From a virus: a DNA stretch of 20,736 nucleotides. Below, in pieces: positions 15,601 to 20,736 of the stretch (position 1 is its first letter; each line of letters starts with the position of its first letter). The translations under genes and the position numbers were made by a program. The DNA is taken from the IMG/VR virus record IMGVR_UViG_3300026521_000411, positions 1 to 20,736 of that record, one strand, 5' to 3'. Under the pieces are notes generated by a model. It made no database searches and had not been told where the DNA came from. It saw only the letters and a list, made by a program, of their open reading frames with translations.

Positions 15601-15734
15601 TGAATTTTATCGTCGGTTTGATTTATATAAGCATATTCTAGTAATTCCCCTTCGGGACTAATTTTTTCGTAAAATTGCAATTTGCCATTTTTTTCATTTT
15701 TAAAATTTATATTTATTTTTGATTTCGATACCAA
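12639..15734 (-). CDS. RNA polymerase beta subunit, single chain (phage multisubunit type)
   Basis: The 1031-residue protein has the main RpoB landmarks in order. Residues 299-368 match the rifampicin-pocket region (SSGMLQYSQNINPLAELTLS, RRDL...YFGTISP, GGIGLNQTLS). Residues 528-550 contain NLVIALMSYRGMNYEDGWAVSE (RpoB: F..WNGYNFEDSI.VSE). Residues 729-746 are NGSKFTLLGSSGGKGTVQ, keeping the two active-centre lysines as K732 and K742 (RpoB GDK...GNKG). The C-terminus (about 905-990) matches VG...L.H...D...R.TG.....G..G..G...GEME...L..YG. Lobe regions are shortened compared with about 1340 residues in E. coli. Start: TTG at 15734 with AAAGGAATCGTT; no ATG is nearby. It heads the minus-strand transcript and may pair with the beta' fragment at 2339. 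Confidence 0.92.
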   Translation of the reverse strand: MVSKSKININFKNEKNGKLQFYEKISPEGELLEYAYINQTDDKIHYYSQDDIKVFPKKHLNTFLIGLYNNISGNSRLDTKNKTSVIYFNLRMFASNFPLILLLFIHKGIIGSLNHYKIKHSVSRTKDTSAFLSVKIKQNDKRGFLNIYTKNIFEEYLINGIRKEASRLFSNELLDFKELDNPKTMEKYFTKYYSLSKYLNLKNAKTSFIDITTKKVLEGEGDPSDFLEVFGSFMPDKLLNGKIQDISDLSNLRIRMSESITHLAYKVLMQGIGKMKNNKGQYNIKLDIDKNFIAKELQSSGMLQYSQNINPLAELTLSNKITKAGVGNPKQDQISLQRRDLNKSYFGTISPTTTNEYGGIGLNQTLSNKAIIKDRFGNILVRKFDNDINGLDLLSATDSLSPFFEYDDTTRRIMGNQQVSQFTQIESPDEPLIQTGMEAIIPHLVSDRFAIKAKEDGKVVKLDHEMELLYKSGAKDYFNLDDVMSRTSRGVYLPLKLTPLVKNGEKVRKGQVLATTSSLKTGKLAVGKNLVIALMSYRGMNYEDGWAVSESIGKKFKNTLLKRILIPIDRESNILEYKIKVGQETKPGDVLIEYSSTRGNESVEALVQEATEGMDGEATDGFDVSIGRNFHNGNIRYNSPGGKIKTVNILINSQSIDSRLLSEWKLLNKELQKKIKNCKELLDPVKQMDCQDQINNLKSAVVGGHKLNNDVFDGTIIEMYIEYPNPIQNGSKFTLLGSSGGKGTVQYMIPEGKEPIAEKTGLKIEFLPTPISNISRKNISVILSMYTGKIIYFLNKKLKELIESSRLKEAEKLLLETLYFLDKTDDGELISYIKEYFKKSPKEIINMVKQSDPLQKPAFPLLITPFKNHLKMEDIKKAAEFLKIPLNEKVIINEEDGTVSEREVPVGIAPIALLEHIPQFMANVRGSVNIKKSAITGQGRSGTKEGNGAVRVGLYDMFGLSYKKSTHLLKELHFLKSDNAAATNKLNNSILRTGKAPSQDELELDEETEKLSKAKKLIETYFYGAMLKPNL

Positions 15735-15758
15735 AACGATTCCTTTGTATTTGTATTG

Positions 15759-15766
15759 TATTTATA
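15759..15766 (-). promoter_or_regulatory. Candidate TATAAATA box before RNA polymerase beta
   Basis: The octamer on the minus strand is 25 nt upstream of the TTG start, the same distance as before the primase gene (24 nt). Transcription from here would give a short leader containing the AAAGGAA site. Confidence 0.4.
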
Positions 15767-15840
15767 TCTTTGATATTATTTAGTTAATTTTTAATATTTT
15801 GGTTTTTAATTTTAGAAAATTTTTTTAGAAAATACGTGTG

Positions 15841-15889
15841 TTTTTATATATAGTTAACTATCAGTACACACACTATGAATAGTTAACTA
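15841..15889 (+). repeat. Left arm of long inverted repeat
   Basis: Bases 15850-15889 are the exact reverse complement of 16061-16100 (40 nt). With one mismatch the match extends to 15841/16109. Each arm holds two copies of the palindrome TAGTTAACTA (15851 and 15880) with a CAGTACACACACTATGAA spacer. Confidence 0.95.
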
Positions 15890-15922
15890 TGGATAGTTAT
15901 TCGTTTTATAAAATTCCTAGCT

Positions 15923-15953
15923 AACAGATTTTAAAATAAACTTAAATTCTGTT
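15923..15953. repeat. Hairpin in the centre of the divergent region
   Basis: AACAGA/TCTGTT plus five further A/T pairs after one mismatch close a 7-nt loop. It lies between the inverted-repeat arms and may be part of a regulatory or origin structure. Confidence 0.45.
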
Positions 15954-16010
15954 CTTGGATCCCCTATTTACCGGTGCTATCAGTGTTTGAAAAATTAACT
16001 ATTTCTTAAA

Positions 16011-16042
16011 TTTTGGTTTTTAAAAATTTTTAAAAACCAAAA
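16011..16042. repeat. Perfect 32-nt palindrome
   Basis: TTTTGGTTTTTAAAAA followed directly by its reverse complement. It would form a DNA cruciform or RNA hairpin. The half-site TTTTGGTTTTTAA recurs at 15797-15809. Confidence 0.85.
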
Positions 16043-16060
16043 TAACTAACATACGACACT

Positions 16061-16109
16061 TAGTTAACTATTCATAGTGTGTGTACTGATAGTTAACTAT
16101 AGATAAAAA
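16061..16109 (-). repeat. Right arm of long inverted repeat
   Basis: Exact inverted copy of the left arm over 40 nt (16061-16100), extended by one mismatch to 16109. TAGTTAACTA palindromes lie at 16061 and 16090. Confidence 0.95.
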
Positions 16110-16161
16110 TGATTAATTTTTACATAGTTAATATAGATATTCTATATATAAAGGATTTTAA

Positions 16162-17469
16162 ATGGCTAAAAAATTAACCCAAGAGGAAGTCATAAAAAGA
16201 TTTAAAAACATTCATTCTAATAAATATGATTATTCCTTGGTTGAATATAAAAAAACAACTCGGAAAGTAAATATAAAATGTAAAACTTGCAATAGTATTT
16301 TTGAACAAACTCCAATGGGTCATTTTAATGGACATGGTTGTCCAAAATGTAATAAAAATAAACCAAAAACCCAAAAAGAACATATAATGGATTTTAAAAA
16401 AATACATTCGGACAAATATGATTATTCATTGGTCGAATATAAAAAAGCAAATATACCAGTAAAAATCAAATGTAAAACATGTAATAATATTTTTGAGCAG
16501 AAACCAATGGATCATAAATCTGGATATGGTTGCAAGATATGTTCAAAATCACGATTACTAGAAAAAAATTATAAAAGAATTTTATTAAAATTTAAAGAAA
16601 CTCATTCTAATAAATATAATTATGAGTTGGTCAAGTACACTGGAAATAGAAACAATATAGAAATAATTTGTCCCGAACATGGGAGTTTTTTTCAGACTCC
16701 AGATGGACATGCTCAGGGAGCTGGTTGTCCAAAATGTTCTAAAACTGGTTTAAGGGATCTTAATAAAGTACTTGAGCAATTCAAGGAAAAACATTCGGAT
16801 AAATATGATTATTCCTTGGTTGAATATATCAATGGTTTAACCAAAGTACAAATAATTTGTCATGAAAAAAATTGCTTTGGGAAAGAGCATGGGATATTTT
16901 TACAAACTCCAAATATGCATATCTTAGGTTCTGGATGCCCAAAATGCGCAGGGTTAAATAAAACCTTAGATGAACATATATTCGAATTTAAAAAAGTCCA
17001 CGGAAATAAATACGATTATAGCAAAGTCCGTTATAAAAATAATAAAACCAAGATAGAAATAATTTGTCCAGAACATGGAAGTTTTTGGAAAACGCCAAAT
17101 GGTCATAAAATGGGTTTTATGTGCCCAAGTTGTAATAATTCAAGAGGTGAAGAAAAGATTAGAGAATTCCTAGAATCTAATAATATAATTTATAAAATGG
17201 AAAATAGATTCAAAGATCTTAATAAATTACCATTTGATTTTTATTTAGAAGAATTAAACATTGCTGTAGAATTCGATGGGGAACAACATTTTAAAGCTAT
17301 TAAATTTTTTGGTGGAGAAGAAGGTTTAAAGAAAACTCAAGAACGGGATAAAATTAAAAACGATTATTGTAAAAATAATAATATAGAACTTATTAGAATA
17401 CCATACACAGATTTTGATAAGGTAGAAGAAATATTAAAGGAAAAAATATGTACGAAACAAGCGAAATAG
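16162..17469 (+). CDS. Vsr-like (EDxHD-type) homing endonuclease with five zinc-ribbon repeats
   Basis: This 435-residue protein is the largest of three paralogues. It has five repeats (about residues 9-62, 71-124, 133-185, 195-253, 272-326), each with H.(N/D)KYDYS.V.Y, a Cys/His pair (CKTC or CPEHG) and a closing GCPKC. The fourth has an insertion (CHEKNCFGKEHG). The nuclease domain follows: FDFYLE from 358, EFDGEQHF at 370-377 and R-D..K.DYC..NNIELIRIPY. Repeats probably read the DNA target, and repeat number may set specificity. Start ATG 16162 has AAAGGA seven bases upstream. It is the first plus-strand gene after the divergent region and overlaps the RecJ-like gene by 22 nt, so it depends on that transcript. 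Confidence 0.88.
   Translation: MAKKLTQEEVIKRFKNIHSNKYDYSLVEYKKTTRKVNIKCKTCNSIFEQTPMGHFNGHGCPKCNKNKPKTQKEHIMDFKKIHSDKYDYSLVEYKKANIPVKIKCKTCNNIFEQKPMDHKSGYGCKICSKSRLLEKNYKRILLKFKETHSNKYNYELVKYTGNRNNIEIICPEHGSFFQTPDGHAQGAGCPKCSKTGLRDLNKVLEQFKEKHSDKYDYSLVEYINGLTKVQIICHEKNCFGKEHGIFLQTPNMHILGSGCPKCAGLNKTLDEHIFEFKKVHGNKYDYSKVRYKNNKTKIEIICPEHGSFWKTPNGHKMGFMCPSCNNSRGEEKIREFLESNNIIYKMENRFKDLNKLPFDFYLEELNIAVEFDGEQHFKAIKFFGGEEGLKKTQERDKIKNDYCKNNNIELIRIPYTDFDKVEEILKEKICTKQAK
17002..17033 (+). repeat. 32-nt identical segment shared with 19271-19302
   Basis: This is an exact DNA match between the fifth repeat of this endonuclease and the first repeat of the one at 19217. It encodes GNKYDYSKVR, implying recent gene conversion or repeat exchange. 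Confidence 0.9.
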
Positions 17470-19208
17470 AAAAAATAAATAATTTACCAAGATTTGAAAC
17501 TTTTGAAGAAATAGAAAAAATTCTTCAATCTAAATTAGATAAATATCCTCAGATAAACTCAGAGGAAGAATTCTTTAATTTTTCTCATTGGGATTTTAAA
17601 GATATGAAAAAGGGTATTGATTTAATGGTTGGTACTATGTCTCAAGGTAAAAAAATATTCTTTATTCATGATTGTGATGCGGATGGAATGTTTACATATT
17701 ATTTAACTTATAGATTTTTCTCAAAACATTTTAATTATCAAAATATTGAATTAGTATTAACTAAAAGAGCTGATGGATATGGATTTCTTCCAATTCATGT
17801 ATCCGAAAGGGATGTCCGAGAAGGTGATTTATTTATTACAACAGATAATGGAATTACTGCTAAAGAAGCAACTGAATACGCTTTAAGAGCTGGAGCTAAT
17901 GTAATCATTAACGATCATCATACACCAGATTATGAAAAAGCTTGGCCACTTTGGCAATCTAATAAACCAGAAGAAGAATCTAGAGTAGCTGTTATAGATC
18001 CTTGTCAAACGGATTGTGAGTTCGGTAAAAAAGATATGAATATTTCTGGAACAGTTGTGCTTTATTATATGCTTCAAGCTTTAGCAGAAACTTATAAATT
18101 ACCAGTAGCTGGAAAAGATTTATATGAAGATTTTTTACCAGGTTTAGCAATTACTACTATTTCGGATGTAATGAAATTAAATCAAGGTATTAGCCGATAC
18201 TTAGTAAAAGACTTCTTTAATAATGGTAAGTACTTAAATGTTCAAGATCAATTTTTTAAAACTTTTTTAAAAGAGAAAGGAATAGATGGAGAAATAGTTA
18301 AAGGAGTTGCCGAAGATATTGGATTTGGTTTTTCACCGCTTTTAAATGCGTGCAATCGACTCACTTCTGCTAACGATGCTTGTAACTTTTTAATTCAAGA
18401 AACTGAGGAATTTTCTAAACAGTGGTGGGATTATATTAGTCAAATTAATGATACTCGTAAAGAAAAACAACAGAAATTATTAGATTATGTTGAGTACAGA
18501 TTCAAGGATTATATGCCTACTAAAAAGAATGGTTATAAATTAATTATGATTCCTGGTCAATTTAACCAAGAAGCCAAAGGTCTTTTAGGAATCGTTGCTG
18601 GAAGATTATCCGATAAATATAAAGTTCCATGTATTGTACTTAACCTTAATGAAGAAAAGACATCATACAGTGGTTCAGGAAGAAGTGTTGGAACTATAGA
18701 TATTTTGGCTAAGTTTCGTACTCCGACAGTACATAAATTTTTAACTCATGTCGGGGGTCATAAACAAGCATTGGGACTAGGTATTAAAGCAGATGATTTA
18801 GAGGAATTTTTTTTAACCATCCAAGAAGAATTTAAGAAAATTCCAGATCATCAATTTATGAATGATAAAAACGCCACTGGTTACATTGATCTTAAAAATA
18901 TCAATGAAGATTTAATACATACCTTAGATAAATTTGAACCTTATGGACATTATTTTTATAAGCCTAATTTTGTAACCAAAGCAGTTGTTAAAACAAGCAC
19001 TGAAATAGGTAAACAAAAGAACCATTTAAGTATGACAGTCATAGATGAAAATAATATGTTATCTTTTAAAGCTCTTAATTTCTTTCATGAATACACTCCT
19101 AAAAAAGGTGATACTATTTATATTCATTTTAAACCAGAATTAGAAACATTTAGAGGAAATACTAAAATTGTTTTAAAAGTTTCAAAAATAATTCCTATTT
19201 TAGAATAG
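17448..19208 (+). CDS. RecJ-like single-strand DNA exonuclease (DHH/DHHA1)
   Basis: The 586-residue protein matches RecJ in length (577 in E. coli) and motif order: HDCDADG (74-80, motif I), LTKRADGYG (105-112), TTDNGI (131-136), NDHH (155-158, the DHH motif), VIDP (182-185), TISDVM (237-242), and in the DHHA1 part GIVAGRLSDKY, SGSGRS and VGGHKQALGLG. The family degrades single-stranded DNA 5' to 3' with Mn or Mg. The C-terminal 150 residues look like the OB-fold extension. The ATG lies inside the end of the upstream endonuclease gene with AAAGGAAA eight bases before. The next gene's AGGAATT ribosome site overlaps its stop. It is flanked on both sides by homing endonucleases. Role: phage recombination, repair or host DNA breakdown. 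Confidence 0.92.
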   Translation: MYETSEIEKINNLPRFETFEEIEKILQSKLDKYPQINSEEEFFNFSHWDFKDMKKGIDLMVGTMSQGKKIFFIHDCDADGMFTYYLTYRFFSKHFNYQNIELVLTKRADGYGFLPIHVSERDVREGDLFITTDNGITAKEATEYALRAGANVIINDHHTPDYEKAWPLWQSNKPEEESRVAVIDPCQTDCEFGKKDMNISGTVVLYYMLQALAETYKLPVAGKDLYEDFLPGLAITTISDVMKLNQGISRYLVKDFFNNGKYLNVQDQFFKTFLKEKGIDGEIVKGVAEDIGFGFSPLLNACNRLTSANDACNFLIQETEEFSKQWWDYISQINDTRKEKQQKLLDYVEYRFKDYMPTKKNGYKLIMIPGQFNQEAKGLLGIVAGRLSDKYKVPCIVLNLNEEKTSYSGSGRSVGTIDILAKFRTPTVHKFLTHVGGHKQALGLGIKADDLEEFFLTIQEEFKKIPDHQFMNDKNATGYIDLKNINEDLIHTLDKFEPYGHYFYKPNFVTKAVVKTSTEIGKQKNHLSMTVIDENNMLSFKALNFFHEYTPKKGDTIYIHFKPELETFRGNTKIVLKVSKIIPILE

Positions 19209-19216
19209 GAATTATT

Positions 19217-20101
19217 ATGTCTAGAAAATTAACTCAGGAAGAAGTTCTAGAACAATTTAAAAAAGTTCATGGAAATAAATACGATTATAGCAAAGTCCGT
19301 TACTTAAATTCCAATACGAAAGTAGAAGTTATTTGTCCAGATCATGGGAGTTTTTGGGTTTATCCGAAATATCATAAAATGGGAAAAAGATGTAGACAAT
19401 GTTTTTATAAAGATAATAAATTATCCAAAGAAGAATTTATAAAGAGATCAAAAAAAGTTCACCAAAATAAATACGATTATAGCAAAGTTCACTACATAAA
19501 TAATAATACAAAAGTCGAAATTATATGTTCTGAACATGGGAGTTTTTTTCAAAGACCTGGTAACCATATTAATCAGAAAGATGGTTGCCCACGCTGTTCT
19601 AAATCATTTCCAAAAACTCAAAAAGAAATAATAGAAGATTTTAAAAAAGTTCACTCTAATAAATATGATTATAGTAAAGTTCAATATAAAAGTACTATGG
19701 TTAAAGTAGAAATTATTTGTTCGGAACATGGGAGTTTTTTTCAAAGACCAAATGATCATAAAAATGGATATGGTTGTCCTAAATGTGGTAGAAAGAGTAA
19801 AGGGGAAGAAAAAATTCAAGAATTTTTAGAAGAGAATAATATAGAATATTTAAGAGAATATAATTTATTTAAAAAGTATAGATTTGATTTTTATTTACCA
19901 AATTCAAATATTTTAATAGAATTTGATGGTAGACAGCATTTTGAACCAGTAGAATATTTTGGCGGAGAGAAAATATTTAAAGAAACGTGTTTTAGGGATA
20001 AAGAGAAGGATATCTATTGTAAAGAAAATGATATCGAACTTATTAGAATTTCATATAAAGATTTTAATAAAATTGAAGAATTATTAAATAAAGTTATTTA
20101 A
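19217..20101 (+). CDS. Vsr-like (EDxHD-type) homing endonuclease with three zinc-ribbon repeats
   Basis: This 294-residue protein has three repeats (about residues 9-60, 70-126, 137-189) of the HGNKYDYSKV.Y...TKVE.IC..HGSF type. The nuclease domain follows, with FDFYLP from 223, EFDGRQHF (235-242, R replacing E of the paralogues), FRD..KDIYC and IELIRISY. Start ATG 19217 lies 8 nt after the RecJ-like stop, with AGGAATT in between. Two of its repeats carry identical strings (EIICSEHGSFFQRP) and one shares a 32-nt DNA identity with the 16162 gene, showing active exchange. It ends the plus-strand operon before a long non-coding region. Confidence 0.87.
   Translation: MSRKLTQEEVLEQFKKVHGNKYDYSKVRYLNSNTKVEVICPDHGSFWVYPKYHKMGKRCRQCFYKDNKLSKEEFIKRSKKVHQNKYDYSKVHYINNNTKVEIICSEHGSFFQRPGNHINQKDGCPRCSKSFPKTQKEIIEDFKKVHSNKYDYSKVQYKSTMVKVEIICSEHGSFFQRPNDHKNGYGCPKCGRKSKGEEKIQEFLEENNIEYLREYNLFKKYRFDFYLPNSNILIEFDGRQHFEPVEYFGGEKIFKETCFRDKEKDIYCKENDIELIRISYKDFNKIEELLNKVI
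19271..19302 (+). repeat. 32-nt identical segment shared with 17002-17033
   Basis: This is the second copy of the GNKYDYSKVR-coding segment. It lies at the first repeat here and the last repeat in the other endonuclease. Confidence 0.9.
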
Positions 20102-20112
20102 ATGTATTCTGG

Positions 20113-20142
20113 AGTACTTTAAAGTACTTTAAAGTACTTTAA
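20113..20142 (+). repeat. Three direct repeats of AGTACTTTAA
   Basis: Three exact 10-bp units in tandem, nearly one DNA turn each and built on the palindrome AAAGTACTTT, directly after the endonuclease gene. Such phased palindromes could bind a regulator cooperatively. Confidence 0.9.
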
Positions 20143-20178
20143 AATAACTATTACTAAGTATAGATATCTTATAATCGA

Positions 20179-20219
20179 GAAGATAAATAAATACCGAAAG
20201 TGTATTTATTTTTATCTTC
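20179..20219 (+). terminator. Long hairpin after the plus-strand operon
   Basis: GAAGATAAATAAATAC pairs with GTATTTATT..ATCTTC (two-base bulge) around a CGAAAG loop, followed by AGGTTTTC. The U run is weak. It may end transcription of the endonuclease-recJ-endonuclease operon. Confidence 0.45.
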
Positions 20220-20286
20220 AGGTTTTCATGTCGCTTTAAAGCTAACTGAACAACTTATTTTCGATTTCAATATTCAGAAAGTTTGT

Positions 20287-20319
<33 letters not shown>

Positions 20320-20331
20320 ATTGAACGTTAA

Positions 20332-20339
20332 TATAAATA
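20332..20339 (+). promoter_or_regulatory. Candidate TATAAATA promoter of the structured leader
   Basis: The octamer ends 8 nt before the first hairpin of the structured RNA. A transcript starting at the usual distance would begin almost exactly at that hairpin. This makes it the best supported of the TATAAATA boxes. Confidence 0.45.
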
Positions 20340-20346
20340 GGCAAAT

Positions 20347-20498
20347 GATTGGAAAATTAAAATTTTCCAATCTACCGAACACGATTATGCATGTCAAAGC
20401 AGGCGGTATATAAACTGATCGTAATAAAATGGGTGTGACGGACCCACTAAACCGGAATTAGGTAATTTACATGGTTTAGAGTAATTATTAAAATTACC
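20347..20498 (+). ncRNA. Structured 5' leader RNA with H-type pseudoknot (riboswitch-like, class unknown)
   Basis: Helices follow one another with almost no gaps. A 12-nt-arm hairpin (20347-20358 / 20361-20372) comes first, then TACCG/CGGTA (20373-20377 / 20404-20408) and TGGGT/ACCCA with a 7-nt loop (20430-20446). Next is a classical pseudoknot: CTAAACC 20447-20453 with GGTTTAG 20473-20479, crossed by GGTAATTT 20461-20468 with AAATTACC 20491-20498. The second pseudoknot helix ends 3 nt before the Shine-Dalgarno (20502-20507), so folding could block or help translation of the 10-codon ORF. I compared it by eye with SAM-II, preQ1, fluoride and glutamine riboswitch layouts and saw no convincing match. 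Confidence 0.5.
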
Positions 20499-20513
20499 AA
20501 AAAGGAGTCCAAA

Positions 20514-20546
20514 ATGGGCTGCGATATTACACCAGGAAATTGTTAG
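20514..20546 (+). CDS. 10-residue peptide MGCDITPGNC (leader or signalling peptide)
   Basis: An AAGGAG Shine-Dalgarno, the best in the window, lies 6 nt before ATG. The ORF is ATG plus nine codons and TAG. The peptide has Cys at positions 3 and 10 separated by DITPGN. It ends 4 nt before a rho-independent terminator stem, the arrangement of a transcription attenuator where ribosome behaviour on a short ORF decides termination. It could instead be a tiny functional peptide. There is no homologue I can name. Support comes from the ribosome site and its position between a structured RNA and a terminator. Confidence 0.5.
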   Translation: MGCDITPGNC

Positions 20547-20550
20547 GTCG

Positions 20551-20580
20551 AGAAGGGAATTATATTCCCTTCTTTTTTTT
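20551..20580 (+). terminator. Rho-independent terminator before the DHH gene
   Basis: AGAAGGGAAT / ATTCCCTTCT forms a 10-bp stem with a 3-nt loop, followed by eight T residues. It lies 24 nt upstream of the next ATG, so full termination here would silence that gene unless it has its own promoter or the terminator is regulated. Confidence 0.9.
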
Positions 20581-20603
20581 ATTTAAATTAAAAAAGGAAA
20601 AAT

Positions 20604-20736
20604 ATGAAAACATTAGTAGTTTATCATAAACAGTGTATGGATGGTCTTGGAAGCGCTGCTTCTTATAGTATGTTAGAAGAGATTGGAGTTGATATGGTTT
20701 TTAAAGCTATTCAACATGGTGAACCAGCTAAAGAAG
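20604..20736 (+). CDS. DHH-family phosphoesterase-like protein (C-terminus beyond window)
   Basis: Only 44 residues are visible. They begin MKTLVVYHKQCMDGLGSAASY and continue with I-G-V-D-M-V-F-K-A-I-Q-H-G-E-P. The motif VVYHKQCMDGLGSA fits motif I of DHH-superfamily phosphoesterases (h.H...DGhgsA), and a second strand ending IQHGE matches the usual ...V.YG.. segment. The family includes oligoribonucleases, pAp or cyclic dinucleotide phosphodiesterases and RecJ. The subtype cannot be told from this fragment. Start: ATG 20604 with AAGGAAAA. A terminator and a structured leader lie just upstream, so expression may be controlled by attenuation. It is the second DHH protein in 4 kb. Confidence 0.75.
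   Translation, partial: MKTLVVYHKQCMDGLGSAASYSMLEEIGVDMVFKAIQHGEPAKE

Larger units (their letters stand above)
15735..16161. promoter_or_regulatory. Divergent intergenic control region or candidate replication origin
   Basis: This 427-nt gap separates the two divergent gene sets. It contains a 49-nt inverted repeat (arms 15841-15889 and 16061-16109), a 32-nt palindrome (16011-16042), an imperfect hairpin (15923-15953), a further copy of TTTTGGTTTTTAA at 15797 and several partial TAGTTAACTA-like boxes (for example 15893 and 16126). No ORF of note is present. Each arm points at the gene on its own side, about 115 and 60 nt from the starts. This fits paired operators or promoters; A/T-richness, iterons and the strand switch would also fit an origin. 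Confidence 0.6.

Noticed and set aside
15868-15924. Short plus-strand ORF starting with ATG at 15890 (MDSYSFYKIPS)
   Set aside because: There is no ribosome binding site and it lies inside the inverted-repeat region; an 11-codon frame is expected by chance.
15890-16060. An insertion sequence bounded by the 40-nt inverted repeats
   Set aside because: The 171 nt between the arms hold no transposase frame and I saw no flanking target duplication; a small non-coding element cannot be fully excluded.
16162-20101. CRISPR-like array suggested by recurrent similar strings about 170-230 nt apart
   Set aside because: The strings are codons of protein repeats (KYDYS...GCPKC) within open frames, with variable spacing and no repeat-spacer pattern.

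Overview
The window is about three quarters A+T by eye and almost fully coding. It looks like part of a large (jumbo-type) bacteriophage genome. It carries a phage-like multisubunit RNA polymerase (one-piece beta, plus the N-terminal part of a split beta'), a primase, a RecJ-type nuclease, an endonuclease VII, a holin/endolysin cassette, and three Vsr-like homing endonucleases built from zinc-ribbon repeats. The host is probably a member of the Campylobacterota. The main clue is a phage-encoded CheY whose core reads like Helicobacter/Campylobacter CheY. This host call is an inference.

Layout. From 1 to 15734 everything is on the minus strand. In order of transcription, right to left, it holds: RNA polymerase beta (TTG start); a long run of tightly packed small genes, many overlapping by ATGA (12622 to 6853); a 36-residue membrane peptide; a lysis block (holin, secreted NUC1-type nuclease, M15 endolysin); two unknown proteins; a hairpin terminator; the beta' N-terminal part; a homing endonuclease; and a primase that runs off the left edge. 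Genes on the right half, 16162 onward, are on the plus strand: homing endonuclease, RecJ-like nuclease, homing endonuclease, a 0.5 kb regulatory region, and the start of a second DHH-family protein. The strand switch at 15735-16161 contains a 49-bp inverted repeat, perfect over 40 bp, and may be a divergent promoter/operator or a replication origin.

The most interesting pattern is in the small-gene block. At least six, probably seven, otherwise unrelated proteins begin with the same short leader, roughly M-x-x-x-I-N-K-x-x-[I/L]-L-E-E. They are two unknowns, a TraB/ChaN-like protein, three glycine-zipper proteins and a small unknown. The amino acids are conserved while codons differ, and the bodies are unrelated. 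This resembles the N-terminal capsid-targeting sequence of T4 internal proteins, which the prohead protease removes after Glu. I propose that these are virion-packaged proteins sharing a targeting propeptide. CheY, two serine-hydrolase-like proteins and endonuclease VII are interleaved without the leader.

A second candidate novelty lies at 20332-20580. A TATAAATA box is followed by a strong hairpin, a 5-bp helix, a hairpin, a textbook H-type pseudoknot, a consensus Shine-Dalgarno, a 10-codon ORF with two cysteines, and a rho-independent terminator, all ahead of the DHH gene. This looks like a riboswitch-like or attenuator leader. I could not match it to a known class.
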